A stretch of DNA of 43,836 bases from PVC group bacterium (GTDB taxonomy: Bacteria; Auribacterota; Erginobacteria; Erginobacterales; Erginobacteraceae), in contig PWXJ01000233.1 of assembly GCA_003561965.1 (NCBI GenBank), positions 1 through 43,836 of the forward strand, in the 5' to 3' direction. The notes beneath the pieces are model-generated. The model did not search any database and was not told the DNA's origin. It saw only the letters and a list, made by a program, of their open reading frames with translations. The position numbers were made by a program, and so were the translations under genes. Of the stretch, positions 32,942 to 40,756 are shown one piece after another. Within the stretch, counting starts at the first letter, position 1, and every line of letters starts with the position of its first letter.

Positions 32942-34162
32942 ATGCCGGAAGAAAACTGGAAAATCGCTTATGTCTCGCCCCGTTACGCCCCCGGCGCCGC
33001 CGGGGGCGCCGAGGTCCTGATCCAGAACTGGGCGGAGCGGATGCGGGAACGGGGGCACTACTCCGAGGTCCTGACCACCTGCGTCCGCGACCATTTCACC
33101 TGGGAGAACGAATATCCCCCGGGCGAGGAGGTGATCCGGGGGGTCAGGGTCAGGAGGTTTCCGTCCGACCCCCCCGACCACCGGCTCCGGTCATTTTACC
33201 TGGACCGGATAGCCTCCGGCCTGAGCCTGAGCCGGGAGGAGGAAGAGGCCCTGATCGGTTCGGTGGCCGTCAGCCGGAGTCTTTGCGACCGGATAACGGC
33301 CTGCCGGGATGAATTCGATTTCTTTATCTTCTCCCCCTACCTCTTCGGGCTCACCTATTTCGGTGCCCGGAGAGCGCCGGGGAAAGCGATTATCGTCCCC
33401 TGTCTCCACGACGAACCTTTCGCCTACCTGAAGATCATCCGCCGGCTCTTTTCCTCCGCCGCCGGCATCTTTTTCAACAGCGTCCCGGAACGGGAGTTCG
33501 CCGGAAAACTGCTCCGGGCCTCCGGGGAGAAGTCGGCCGTGGTCGGGATGGGGATCGAGGCCCCGGGTCCGCCCGACCCCGACGCCTTCCGCCGGAAGTA
33601 CAACCTCGACGGCCCCTTTTTGTTTTACGCCGGCCGGCGGGAGGGGGGGAAGAATACCCCGCTCCTGATCGAGTACTTCCGGACTTTCCGGCGCTACCGG
33701 GGGACCGGGCTGAAACTGGTCCTCTGCGGGACGGGGGAGGTCGACCTGAAACGGGAGGATAGAAACAGTATTAGAGATCTCGGTTACCTGGAGGAGGCCG
33801 GGAAGTGGGACGCCTATGCCGCCTCCCTGGCCTTCTGCCACCCTTCAACCAACGAGAGTCTCTCGATCGTTCTTCTGGAATCCTGGCTGACCGGGAAACC
33901 GGCCCTGGTCAACGCCTTCTCCCCGGTCACCCTCGATCACTGCCGCCGCTCCGGGGGCGGCCTGTATTTTCGGGATTATTTCGAGTTCGAAGAGGCCCTG
34001 CTCTATCTCCTGCGGGAGCCGGCGGCGGCCGGGCGGATGGGTGAGCGGGGCCGGGAGTACGTCCGGCGTTATTATGACTGGGAGAAGGTTCTCGACCGGC
34101 TGGAGACCGCCCTCGGCCGGTGCCGGCGGCGGCAGTACCTCAACCCGGCTGCGGAAATATAG
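32942..34162 (+). CDS. GT4-family glycosyltransferase
   Basis: The 406-residue GT-B enzyme has the N-terminal YVSPRYAPGAAGGAEVLIQNWAERM loop typical of GT4. The donor domain has FLFYAGRREGGKNTPLLIEYF near 230, LVLCGTGE and FCHPSTNESLSIVLLESWLTGKPALVN near 305-330. It is not one of the HNITPA paralogs. The open frame ends at 34162 and the next start lies 60 bases later. Donor and acceptor unknown; by location it works on the ABC-exported polymer. Confidence 0.87.
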   Translation: MPEENWKIAYVSPRYAPGAAGGAEVLIQNWAERMRERGHYSEVLTTCVRDHFTWENEYPPGEEVIRGVRVRRFPSDPPDHRLRSFYLDRIASGLSLSREEEEALIGSVAVSRSLCDRITACRDEFDFFIFSPYLFGLTYFGARRAPGKAIIVPCLHDEPFAYLKIIRRLFSSAAGIFFNSVPEREFAGKLLRASGEKSAVVGMGIEAPGPPDPDAFRRKYNLDGPFLFYAGRREGGKNTPLLIEYFRTFRRYRGTGLKLVLCGTGEVDLKREDRNSIRDLGYLEEAGKWDAYAASLAFCHPSTNESLSIVLLESWLTGKPALVNAFSPVTLDHCRRSGGGLYFRDYFEFEEALLYLLREPAAAGRMGERGREYVRRYYDWEKVLDRLETALGRCRRRQYLNPAAEI

Positions 34163-34221
34163 CCCGGATCTTCAACTATCCCGCCCGGCAGCCGACAAAC
34201 CCGAACCAGGAACGCAAGCTT

Positions 34222-35295
34222 ATGGCAATTCATCAACTCCTGGCCGGTTTTATGCCGGGCGACGCGATCAGCAATTACGCCTTGGAACTGCGGAAGATCT
34301 TCCGGGGCTGGGGAGAAGATTCCCGGATCTTCGTCGCTTCCGGCGGACTTGACCCCCGGGCGGCCTCCCGGGCCGAGCCGCTCGGCGAGCATCGCCGGCA
34401 CAGCGGCCCGGGGAACATCCTGGTCTACCATTTTTCCATCGGTTCTTCGGCCACCGATTACTTCCGGACCGTCCCCGACACCAAAGTCATCATCTACCAC
34501 AACATTACCCCGGCCCGCTATTTCGCCCTGGTCCGGCCGGAGCTGGCCGAGATGCTCGACCGGGGCCGGAGGGAACTCTTCCAGCTCGCCCCGGTCACCG
34601 ATCTCGCCCTCGGGGTTTCGGAGTACAACCGCCGGGAACTCGAGGCCGCCGGCTTCGCCCGGACCGGGACCGTGCCCCTGACCGTCGACTGGTCCTCCCT
34701 GGAGGAAAAACCCGACCGCTCGGTTCTCTTCCGCCACCGCCGCGGCCGAAACAACCTGCTATTTGTCGGCCGGCTGGTTCCGAATAAAAAACTGGAAGAC
34801 CTTCTGAAGGTCTTCTATTACTACAAGCCGATCAAGCCGGCGGCGAAACTTTTCCTGGTGGGAAACCACCAGGGGGAAGAGCAATACCTGGAATTTCTCC
34901 GCTCCGTCATCCAGGAGCTCGGGCTGAAAGACGTTGTTTTCAGCGGTCACGTCTCCCACGCCCAGCTCCTGGCTTACTATCAACTGGCCGGGGCCTATCT
35001 CTGCCTGAGCGAGCACGAAGGGTTCTGCCTGCCCCTGATGGAGGCGATGCGCTTCCGGATTCCGGTGCTGGCTTACGCCGCCGCCGCCGTCCCCGACACC
35101 CTCGACGGGGCCGGGGTCCTGATCCGGGAGAAGAACTTTCCCGAGATCGCCGAGATGGCGGCGCTGCTCCAGGACGACCCGGTCCTCCGCCGCCGGATCG
35201 TCGAGGAACAGGACCGCCGCCTGGAAAGGTTCCGTTCCCTTCCCCTTGATTCCGCCCTCCGCGCCCTGCTCCGGCCGTCCGCTTCGCTTACCTGA
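34222..35295 (+). CDS. GT4-family glycosyltransferase, paralog 3
   Basis: The 357-residue enzyme begins MAIHQLLAGFMPGDAISNYALELRKIF. It shares IIYHNITPARYFAL, LLFVGRLVPNKKLEDLLKVFYYY and LCLSEHEGFCLPLMEAMRFRIPVLAYA with paralogs 1 and 2. The frame is open from 34120, but only the ATG at 34222 gives an N-terminus matching the paralogs. Its last 8 bases overlap the end of the convergent gene on the minus strand. Probably arose by duplication within this cluster. Confidence 0.87.
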   Translation: MAIHQLLAGFMPGDAISNYALELRKIFRGWGEDSRIFVASGGLDPRAASRAEPLGEHRRHSGPGNILVYHFSIGSSATDYFRTVPDTKVIIYHNITPARYFALVRPELAEMLDRGRRELFQLAPVTDLALGVSEYNRRELEAAGFARTGTVPLTVDWSSLEEKPDRSVLFRHRRGRNNLLFVGRLVPNKKLEDLLKVFYYYKPIKPAAKLFLVGNHQGEEQYLEFLRSVIQELGLKDVVFSGHVSHAQLLAYYQLAGAYLCLSEHEGFCLPLMEAMRFRIPVLAYAAAAVPDTLDGAGVLIREKNFPEIAEMAALLQDDPVLRRRIVEEQDRRLERFRSLPLDSALRALLRPSASLT

Positions 35296-36133
35296 GCAAT
35301 AACGCTTCCCGGTCGGGGGAGAGCCGGAGCCGGTTGTGCATCTGTCGTTGAAGTCCCAGGTATTCCTGGAAACTCTGACTGTTCCGGTCGTCCCGGCATT
35401 CGGTCTTGAGGTCATCGGCCCGCTCGATCAGCTGGGCGAAGCCCGGGGTCCGCTCCGCCTGTTTTTCGGCCGGATAGCGGTAGGGGAGGATCTTCAGATC
35501 CGGATGGAGCCGGACCACCACCCCGAAAAATCTTTCGATCAGGAAAGGGACGAAGTGATATTCCCGGAAGTTGTGGATGGTTTCCTGCCAGGGGCCGACC
35601 TCTGCCCGGCGGTGTTTTTTCAGGGTCGCCATCACCTTTCTGATCAGGGACAGATAGGCCTTCCAGAATCGCGGGCCGGCGACCAGGTAGTTACAGTAGG
35701 CGGTGGTGGCGAACCCGTCGACGTAGCTGTCGAGATCGGTCTTGATCCCGGCGGCCTGGAGCAGATGGTGGCCGTGTCCCTTGATGCCGGGATGCCATTC
35801 TTCCCCCTGTTCCCAGACACTGGCGAAGAGCGCGGTCTGGAGGGTCAGGGGGTTGAAGATATAGCAGTCGTAGCCCGGGTGGGTGTCGATAAAATCCAGG
35901 ACGTCTTTACTGCTGAGGCCGGTTTTCCGGCGAAACTTCCAGCTGACAAACCCCGTCAGCTCCGGGGACCGGGCCCAGGGATGCCTTTTCAGGGTCTTGA
36001 TGATCGCCCACAGTTCAGCCCACTCCGGGTGGGGGTTTTTCAGGTTGTTCCAGGGAGAAAACCCCTCGTCCAGGTATTGCTTCTGGTCCTCCCGGTAATA
36101 AATCTGGTGGATTTTAATTCCGGTCATAGTCAA
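35288..36133 (-). CDS. Uncharacterised protein, possible glycosyltransferase-like
   Basis: I do not recognise a firm family. The 281-residue soluble protein starts MTMTGIKIHQIYYREDQKQYLDEGFSPWNNLKNPHPEW. The 'KIHQIYY' opening is reminiscent of capsular or DXD-type glycosyltransferases. Later it has HPGYDCYIFNPLTLQTALFASVWEQGEEWHPGIKGHGHHLLQAAG (81-125), with several His and Asp residues, and RFWKAYLSLIRKVM. A KILPYRYPAE segment is near 220. No membrane segment. It is the last gene of a three-gene minus-strand unit with the GT2 and methyltransferase genes, which supports a role in glycan synthesis. Confidence 0.6.
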   Translation of the reverse strand: MTMTGIKIHQIYYREDQKQYLDEGFSPWNNLKNPHPEWAELWAIIKTLKRHPWARSPELTGFVSWKFRRKTGLSSKDVLDFIDTHPGYDCYIFNPLTLQTALFASVWEQGEEWHPGIKGHGHHLLQAAGIKTDLDSYVDGFATTAYCNYLVAGPRFWKAYLSLIRKVMATLKKHRRAEVGPWQETIHNFREYHFVPFLIERFFGVVVRLHPDLKILPYRYPAEKQAERTPGFAQLIERADDLKTECRDDRNSQSFQEYLGLQRQMHNRLRLSPDREALLLR

Positions 36134-36151
36134 TCCGGTCAGTGGGAAGGT

Positions 36152-38644
36152 TTATTTCCGGGGAGGCTCGGCCGCCGGCCACCGTTTCCGGTAGGCTTCT
36201 CGGGCCCCGGCCATAAAGTGCCGGTGGAGCCAGAGGCGGTAGAGCGGCTTCGGTAACTTGATCCGCCGGCGGTCGAGCGTTCTCAGCAGCCGCTCCGCCG
36301 CCCCGACGCAGTTCTCCTCCAGCCGGGGCGGCTGGAAACGTCCGGGAGCGGAGAAGGGGAAGTAAGGTTTCAGTTCCGGCCACCGTTCGACCATCTCCAC
36401 CCAGAGTTCCCCCAGCATCCGCTGGCGGCGGCAGAAATCCCCGGCGGTCGTCGGATGCCGGTGGCGGACAACGCAGCGGGGCTGGTAAACGATCGGCATC
36501 CCCCGGGAGCAGAGCCGGTAGCCGAGTTCGCAGTCCTCGAAGGCCGCCTGGCGAAACCAGGTGTCAAAAGGATTTTCCGATAAAAACCGGGCCGGTACCG
36601 AGAGGTTGCTGGTATAGAAGCTGGTGAAGGGTACTTCCTCCCCGTCCCGGAAATGGACGAAGCCGAACTGGTGTCCGTAACTATTGACGAAATCCAGCAG
36701 GGGCGTGACCGTCATCCGCTCCCGGTCCCAGTCGGTGAATCCGCAGACCGCGCAGGAAAGGCCGCGTTCGGCGTGAACGGCGATGTGATTCTCCAGCCAG
36801 TCCGGCTCGGCGATCATATCATCGCCCAAAAAAGCGATTAGATTCCCGGACGCCAGTTCGAGGCCCCGGTTGCGGGCCGCCCCCGGGCCCGAGTTGACCT
36901 GCCGGTCGGTCTTGAAGGTGAACGGCAGGGATTGGCGGCCGGCGAATTCGGCCAGGATCTCCGGGGTCCGGTCGGTTGACCCGTCATCGACCACGATTAC
37001 TTCCCGGGGCGGGGAGGTCTGTTCAACCAGCGCCAGCAGGCAGTCCCGGAGGAAGGGAGCGCGGTTGTAGGTCGGGATGATCACCGAGACCCTGATCGGC
37101 TCCGGCGGCTTCGCCTCCGTCCGGTCGGGGATGAACTCGATCTTCTCCACCGCGCACCACCACATCCGCCGCCGGGTCGTATAGCCGGAGGGGTCGGCGA
37201 CGATCTTGATCTCCAGTTCCCCCCCGGGACCGGAGGTCGCCGGGCATTGGATCGTTACCGGATCCCGGCTTTTCAGCCGTTTCCAGCCGGAGGCGGCTTG
37301 ACCGCAGACCAGCCTGACCGCGCCCCGGTTGGCCGGGTCGGTCAGGCCGATCCGGGCCACCACCCGGCCGGAGGTCCGGGGGGCCACCCGGAGCCGGCAG
37401 CCGGCCAGGTACATCAGGGTCCGGGAGCGTCCGGACCGCGGCCGGGGGACCGGGCCCCAGCCCCCCGCCAGGCGCCCGATCGCGGAATCCTCGGCCGGGA
37501 ACAGCTCCGGCTGGAGGAAGAGTTGATCGAACGGCAGGACCCGCCCGGGGTCCGGATCGGCCTGGAACGGGAACCAGGGGCGGGACCGGATCAACCCCCG
37601 TTGGAAGAGTTCCCGGTCTTGCCGTCTCCTCCGGGACTGGATGAACCTCCGCTGCCGCCGGGTGTCGCCGATCCGGGCCAGGTTCCATCGCCAGGCCCCG
37701 GTGATTATTCCTCCCGCCGTCCGGGCCCCGGACAGCAGGCCCGGAATGGCTCGGGGAAGAAATAATAATCCTCGGGGGATATTCCCGGTCGGGGACGCCG
37801 GGGCGGATAAGCGGGCCAGGAACTGGGAAGCCATCAGGGCCCCCAGGACGGGGAGCAGACGACGGGTTTCGTAGTTCTTCAACGAGCAGCGGATGCTGTG
37901 TCGAAACCCCAGCCTGGCAATCCGCTCCGCCCCGGCCCGGGGGCCGGTATCTCCCCCCTCGTGGTGCAGGACCACCGATTTCTGGGTGATGACCACGCGA
38001 TAACCCATCAACCAGAGACGCCACCCCAGATCGACGTCCTCGTGATAGATCGGGTATAATTCTTCATCCAGCCCGCCGCAGTCCAGCAACAGCCGGCGGC
38101 TGATCAGCATCGCCGCGCCGGAAGGAAAGAGGGTCTCTTCCACCTCGTCCATCCCCTCCAGCGCCGCCCGGGGCCAGCCCAGCCGGCCCTGGTAACCATA
38201 GCCCGGCCGGGTCATCTCGCCCCCGGCGAAGTTGATCAAATCCGGGTCGTGCATATAGAACAGGGTGGAGGAGACGGCGCCGATCTCGGGATCGGAGTTC
38301 AGGGTCCGGACCAGGTGCTCCAGCCAATCCTGCCGGACTTCGGTGTCATTGTTGAGGAAGCAGACCAGCGGCCGTTCGGAGCGTCGGACCCCGCTCATCA
38401 GGGCCCCGGAAAAACCCCGGTTTTCCCCCAGGGCCAGCACGGAGACCTCCCGGTGATTCTCTCTTATCCACTCCAGGCTGCCGTCCGAGGATCCGTTATC
38501 GACCACCAGGACTTCAAAATCAACCCCGGTGGTCAGCTTCAGGGATTCCAGGCAGCGGGGAAGATGCCGGCGCCCGTTAAGGTTGGGGATAATAATCGTT
38601 ACCCCCCCGGGGCCGGAACTCCGGTGATTTTCCTTTCTTGTCAT
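36152..38644 (-). CDS. Two-domain GT2 glycosyltransferase with central beta-rich linker
   Basis: The 830-residue protein contains two complete GT-A domains. Domain 1 (about 14-270) has VTIIIPNLNGRRHLPRCLESL, VVDNGSSDGS and the metal motif FLNNDTE, like rhamnosyltransferases. Domain 2 (about 525-760) has VSVIIPTYNRAPFLRDCLLAL, VVDDGSTDRTPE and FLGDDMIAEPDW. Between them, residues 270-520 hold an Arg/Pro-rich stretch and a likely beta-sandwich (LAGCRLRVAPRTSGRVVARIGLT...VTIQCPATSGPGGELEIKIVAD) ending WWCAVEKIEFIP, possibly a carbohydrate-binding module. It could add two sugars alternately to a growing chain. Located 107 bases after the methyltransferase gene. Confidence 0.88.
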   Translation of the reverse strand: MTRKENHRSSGPGGVTIIIPNLNGRRHLPRCLESLKLTTGVDFEVLVVDNGSSDGSLEWIRENHREVSVLALGENRGFSGALMSGVRRSERPLVCFLNNDTEVRQDWLEHLVRTLNSDPEIGAVSSTLFYMHDPDLINFAGGEMTRPGYGYQGRLGWPRAALEGMDEVEETLFPSGAAMLISRRLLLDCGGLDEELYPIYHEDVDLGWRLWLMGYRVVITQKSVVLHHEGGDTGPRAGAERIARLGFRHSIRCSLKNYETRRLLPVLGALMASQFLARLSAPASPTGNIPRGLLFLPRAIPGLLSGARTAGGIITGAWRWNLARIGDTRRQRRFIQSRRRRQDRELFQRGLIRSRPWFPFQADPDPGRVLPFDQLFLQPELFPAEDSAIGRLAGGWGPVPRPRSGRSRTLMYLAGCRLRVAPRTSGRVVARIGLTDPANRGAVRLVCGQAASGWKRLKSRDPVTIQCPATSGPGGELEIKIVADPSGYTTRRRMWWCAVEKIEFIPDRTEAKPPEPIRVSVIIPTYNRAPFLRDCLLALVEQTSPPREVIVVDDGSTDRTPEILAEFAGRQSLPFTFKTDRQVNSGPGAARNRGLELASGNLIAFLGDDMIAEPDWLENHIAVHAERGLSCAVCGFTDWDRERMTVTPLLDFVNSYGHQFGFVHFRDGEEVPFTSFYTSNLSVPARFLSENPFDTWFRQAAFEDCELGYRLCSRGMPIVYQPRCVVRHRHPTTAGDFCRRQRMLGELWVEMVERWPELKPYFPFSAPGRFQPPRLEENCVGAAERLLRTLDRRRIKLPKPLYRLWLHRHFMAGAREAYRKRWPAAEPPRK

Positions 38645-38753
38645 CGGGGGTTAGGGCAGCGACGATTTAACATCGGGGAAACTTGGATCCATCAGGCCGG
38701 TACCGGATAATTGACCGCCGGAGATAATCAGTCCAGTCGTCCGGCGTCCATCT

Positions 38754-39734
38754 TCAGCTGCCCCGGATCCGGCCCCAGGTATTCTTGTAAAACCGGTAGG
38801 CTGGAGTGCCTTTGATGCCTTCTAATTCCGCCCGCGCCCTCCGGCAATCCTCGTCCCGACGGGCGAGTTCCGCCTGGAGGCGGTTTATCTCCTCCTGGAG
38901 TTCCAGCAGCTTTCTTTCCCGGTCGGTGACCAGTTCGCTCAGAACCCGGTCAGCGAAATTCCAGGCCCTTTTCCCTGAATCCTCGGAAAAAGGCGCGGGG
39001 GCGAATCGCTTTCGGATCGCCTCCTGGTCGAGCGGGCCGGACTTGGCGATCAGGAGAATTTTCCGGTAGGCGGGGGATTGAGCGTCATACCGGGAAAAAT
39101 TAATTTCATAAAGTTCGGTCACCGCCGCCATCAGGTCCCCGGGCCGGGGGAGGCTGGTAAAATATGCGCTCAGCCCCATCATCACCAGCCAGAAGGGCAG
39201 GTAATTATTCGGTAAAATCACGGATTGGTAGCCCCGATCTTCGATCCAGGAGGTGACCTCCTCCAGTTCCGGCAGGCCGAGCCGGAGGTGTTCGGCCAGG
39301 AATTCATTTTCCCGGCCGGTCGCCCGGAGGTGGAACTCGTTGGCCAGCTTCTCCGCCTCCACGACCTTCCGGTCCCGGAAGGGAGCCCCGACGATGAAGT
39401 AATCCCGGCTCACCCGGTCGATCTCATCGAGCACCCCCCCCCGGCGGCCGGGCTCAATATGCTCCAGCACGTCCAGGGAGACGACCAGGTCGAAGGTCCC
39501 GGCGGTGAAGGGGAGGAGCAGGAGGTCGCCGACCACGAATGAGTCCCCCGGAAAAAACTCCAGGTCGAGGTTGGTTATCTCGTCCTCGGGGAGGAAGTTA
39601 TGTAAATACCCCTCCCGGCCGCCGGCGTCAAGTATCCGGAGGGGCTTTTTCTTCCGGACGGTCTCGATCAGTTGAGCGGCCAACCGGTAACGCTGCCGGA
39701 GGTCGAAGCTCATTTTCTCCCGGGGTACATTCAT
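38754..39734 (-). CDS. SAM-dependent methyltransferase with C-terminal coiled coil
   Basis: This 326-residue protein has a class I motif I (LRILDAGGREGYLHNFLP near 34-51) and FDLVVSLDVLEHIEPGRRGGVLDEI near 100, typical of methyltransf_11 enzymes. Residues 275-310 form a coiled coil (REKLLELQEEINRLQAELARRDEDCRRARAELE) that ends in KGTPAYRFYKNTWGRIRG. That tail is common in O-antigen glycosyl- and methyltransferases. It resembles WbdD-like enzymes that cap a chain and measure its length by a coiled coil, and a cap is what the Wzt C-terminal domains need. No kinase domain is present. GGGGAG precedes the ATG. First gene of the minus-strand unit. Confidence 0.85.
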   Translation of the reverse strand: MNVPREKMSFDLRQRYRLAAQLIETVRKKKPLRILDAGGREGYLHNFLPEDEITNLDLEFFPGDSFVVGDLLLLPFTAGTFDLVVSLDVLEHIEPGRRGGVLDEIDRVSRDYFIVGAPFRDRKVVEAEKLANEFHLRATGRENEFLAEHLRLGLPELEEVTSWIEDRGYQSVILPNNYLPFWLVMMGLSAYFTSLPRPGDLMAAVTELYEINFSRYDAQSPAYRKILLIAKSGPLDQEAIRKRFAPAPFSEDSGKRAWNFADRVLSELVTDRERKLLELQEEINRLQAELARRDEDCRRARAELEGIKGTPAYRFYKNTWGRIRGS

Positions 39735-39871
39735 TATCTCTCCCCTCGGCCGATAAGTCTCCGGGAATGATTGTTCATCAGCCGAAATCCCGGGCTGAAA
39801 GTTAGCACAAATGCCGACCGACCGCCTAATGAAAAAGGTTGCCCGGCGTTACCCGGACGCCGGTAAAAGGC

Positions 39872-39900
39872 TTGCGCGGGCCCGCGGTAACTAATATATT
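39872..39900 (+). promoter_or_regulatory. Candidate promoter of the second Wzm/Wzt pair
   Basis: TTGCGC (39872-39877) and TATATT (39895-39900) are 17 bases apart. Transcription would begin at about 39907, the A of the wzm start codon, implying a nearly leaderless message. The -35 box is weak. A hairpin, CGGCGT/ACGCCG, lies at 39844-39863. Confidence 0.4.
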
Positions 39901-39906
39901 TCCGGT

Positions 39907-40716
39907 ATGAGCTTTTCCGCTTTACGCTTTCTCCGCCGGAATCATTATCTTCTCTTCGCGCTGGTCAGAAGAGACGTGACGGGAAAATACAAGGGTTCGG
40001 TCTTCGGGCTGGTCTGGTCGATAGTCGAACCGGTGGTCCTGCTCGGTATCTATACCCTGGTCTTCGGGGGGTTGTTCCAACTGCGCCTCCCCTATGATAC
40101 TTCCATCAGCGCTTACGCCCTCTATATTTTCTCCGGGATCGTGGTCTGGCTGGCAATCAGCGACGGGATCAACCGCTGTACGACCGTGATCGTCGATCAC
40201 GTCAGTATGGTAAAAAAGGTGATCTTTCCGGCGGAGATCCTCCCGCTCCAGGTGATTCTCTCGGCGATCATTCACCAGTTGATCGGCCTGGCGGTTCTGG
40301 GGGCGGGCCTGATCGTTCTCGGCAAGGGGGTTTTCTGGACCTGGCTCCTCTTTCCCCTCCTCCTGCTTCCCCAGTTTCTGATCACGGCGGGGATCGGCTG
40401 GCTGGCGGCGAGTGTCGGGGTTTTTATCCGGGATATCCGCCAGGCCGTAACCCTGGGGCTGGTCTGCTGGATGTTTCTCACCCCGATCTTTTATCCCGAG
40501 GAACTGGTCCGGACCGCGTTCGAGGGGAGATTCTCTTTCTGGCTTACCCTCAACCCGGCCGCCGCCCTCCTCCATAATTACCGGCGGGTCTTCCTGGACG
40601 GTGCCGCCCCCGACTGGTTGATGTATTGTTACCTGACCGGAGTGGGCCTGGTGGTCTTCACCGCCGGCTGGTGGTGGTTTAAAAGAACCCAGAAATCTCT
40701 TGTCGACCTGATCTGA
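39907..40716 (+). CDS. wzm: ABC-2 type polysaccharide export permease (Wzm), second pair
   Basis: The 269-residue membrane protein has six hydrophobic segments, the amphipathic N-terminus LLFALVRRDVTGKYKGSVFGLVWSIVEP, and SVGVFIRDIRQAVTLGLVCWMFLTPIFYPEE near 175-205. It is a distinct family member from the 30327 permease, not a recent duplicate, as matching positions differ widely (GKYKGSVFGLVWS versus IRYKGSALGFFWT). It opens a plus-strand operon with wzt and a DUF2142-like gene. No Shine-Dalgarno sequence is evident, in line with a leaderless start. Confidence 0.93.
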   Translation: MSFSALRFLRRNHYLLFALVRRDVTGKYKGSVFGLVWSIVEPVVLLGIYTLVFGGLFQLRLPYDTSISAYALYIFSGIVVWLAISDGINRCTTVIVDHVSMVKKVIFPAEILPLQVILSAIIHQLIGLAVLGAGLIVLGKGVFWTWLLFPLLLLPQFLITAGIGWLAASVGVFIRDIRQAVTLGLVCWMFLTPIFYPEELVRTAFEGRFSFWLTLNPAAALLHNYRRVFLDGAAPDWLMYCYLTGVGLVVFTAGWWWFKRTQKSLVDLI

Positions 40717-40756
40717 ATCGCGGCCGGCGGCCTCGCCGGCCCGGGTTTGAATTGAA

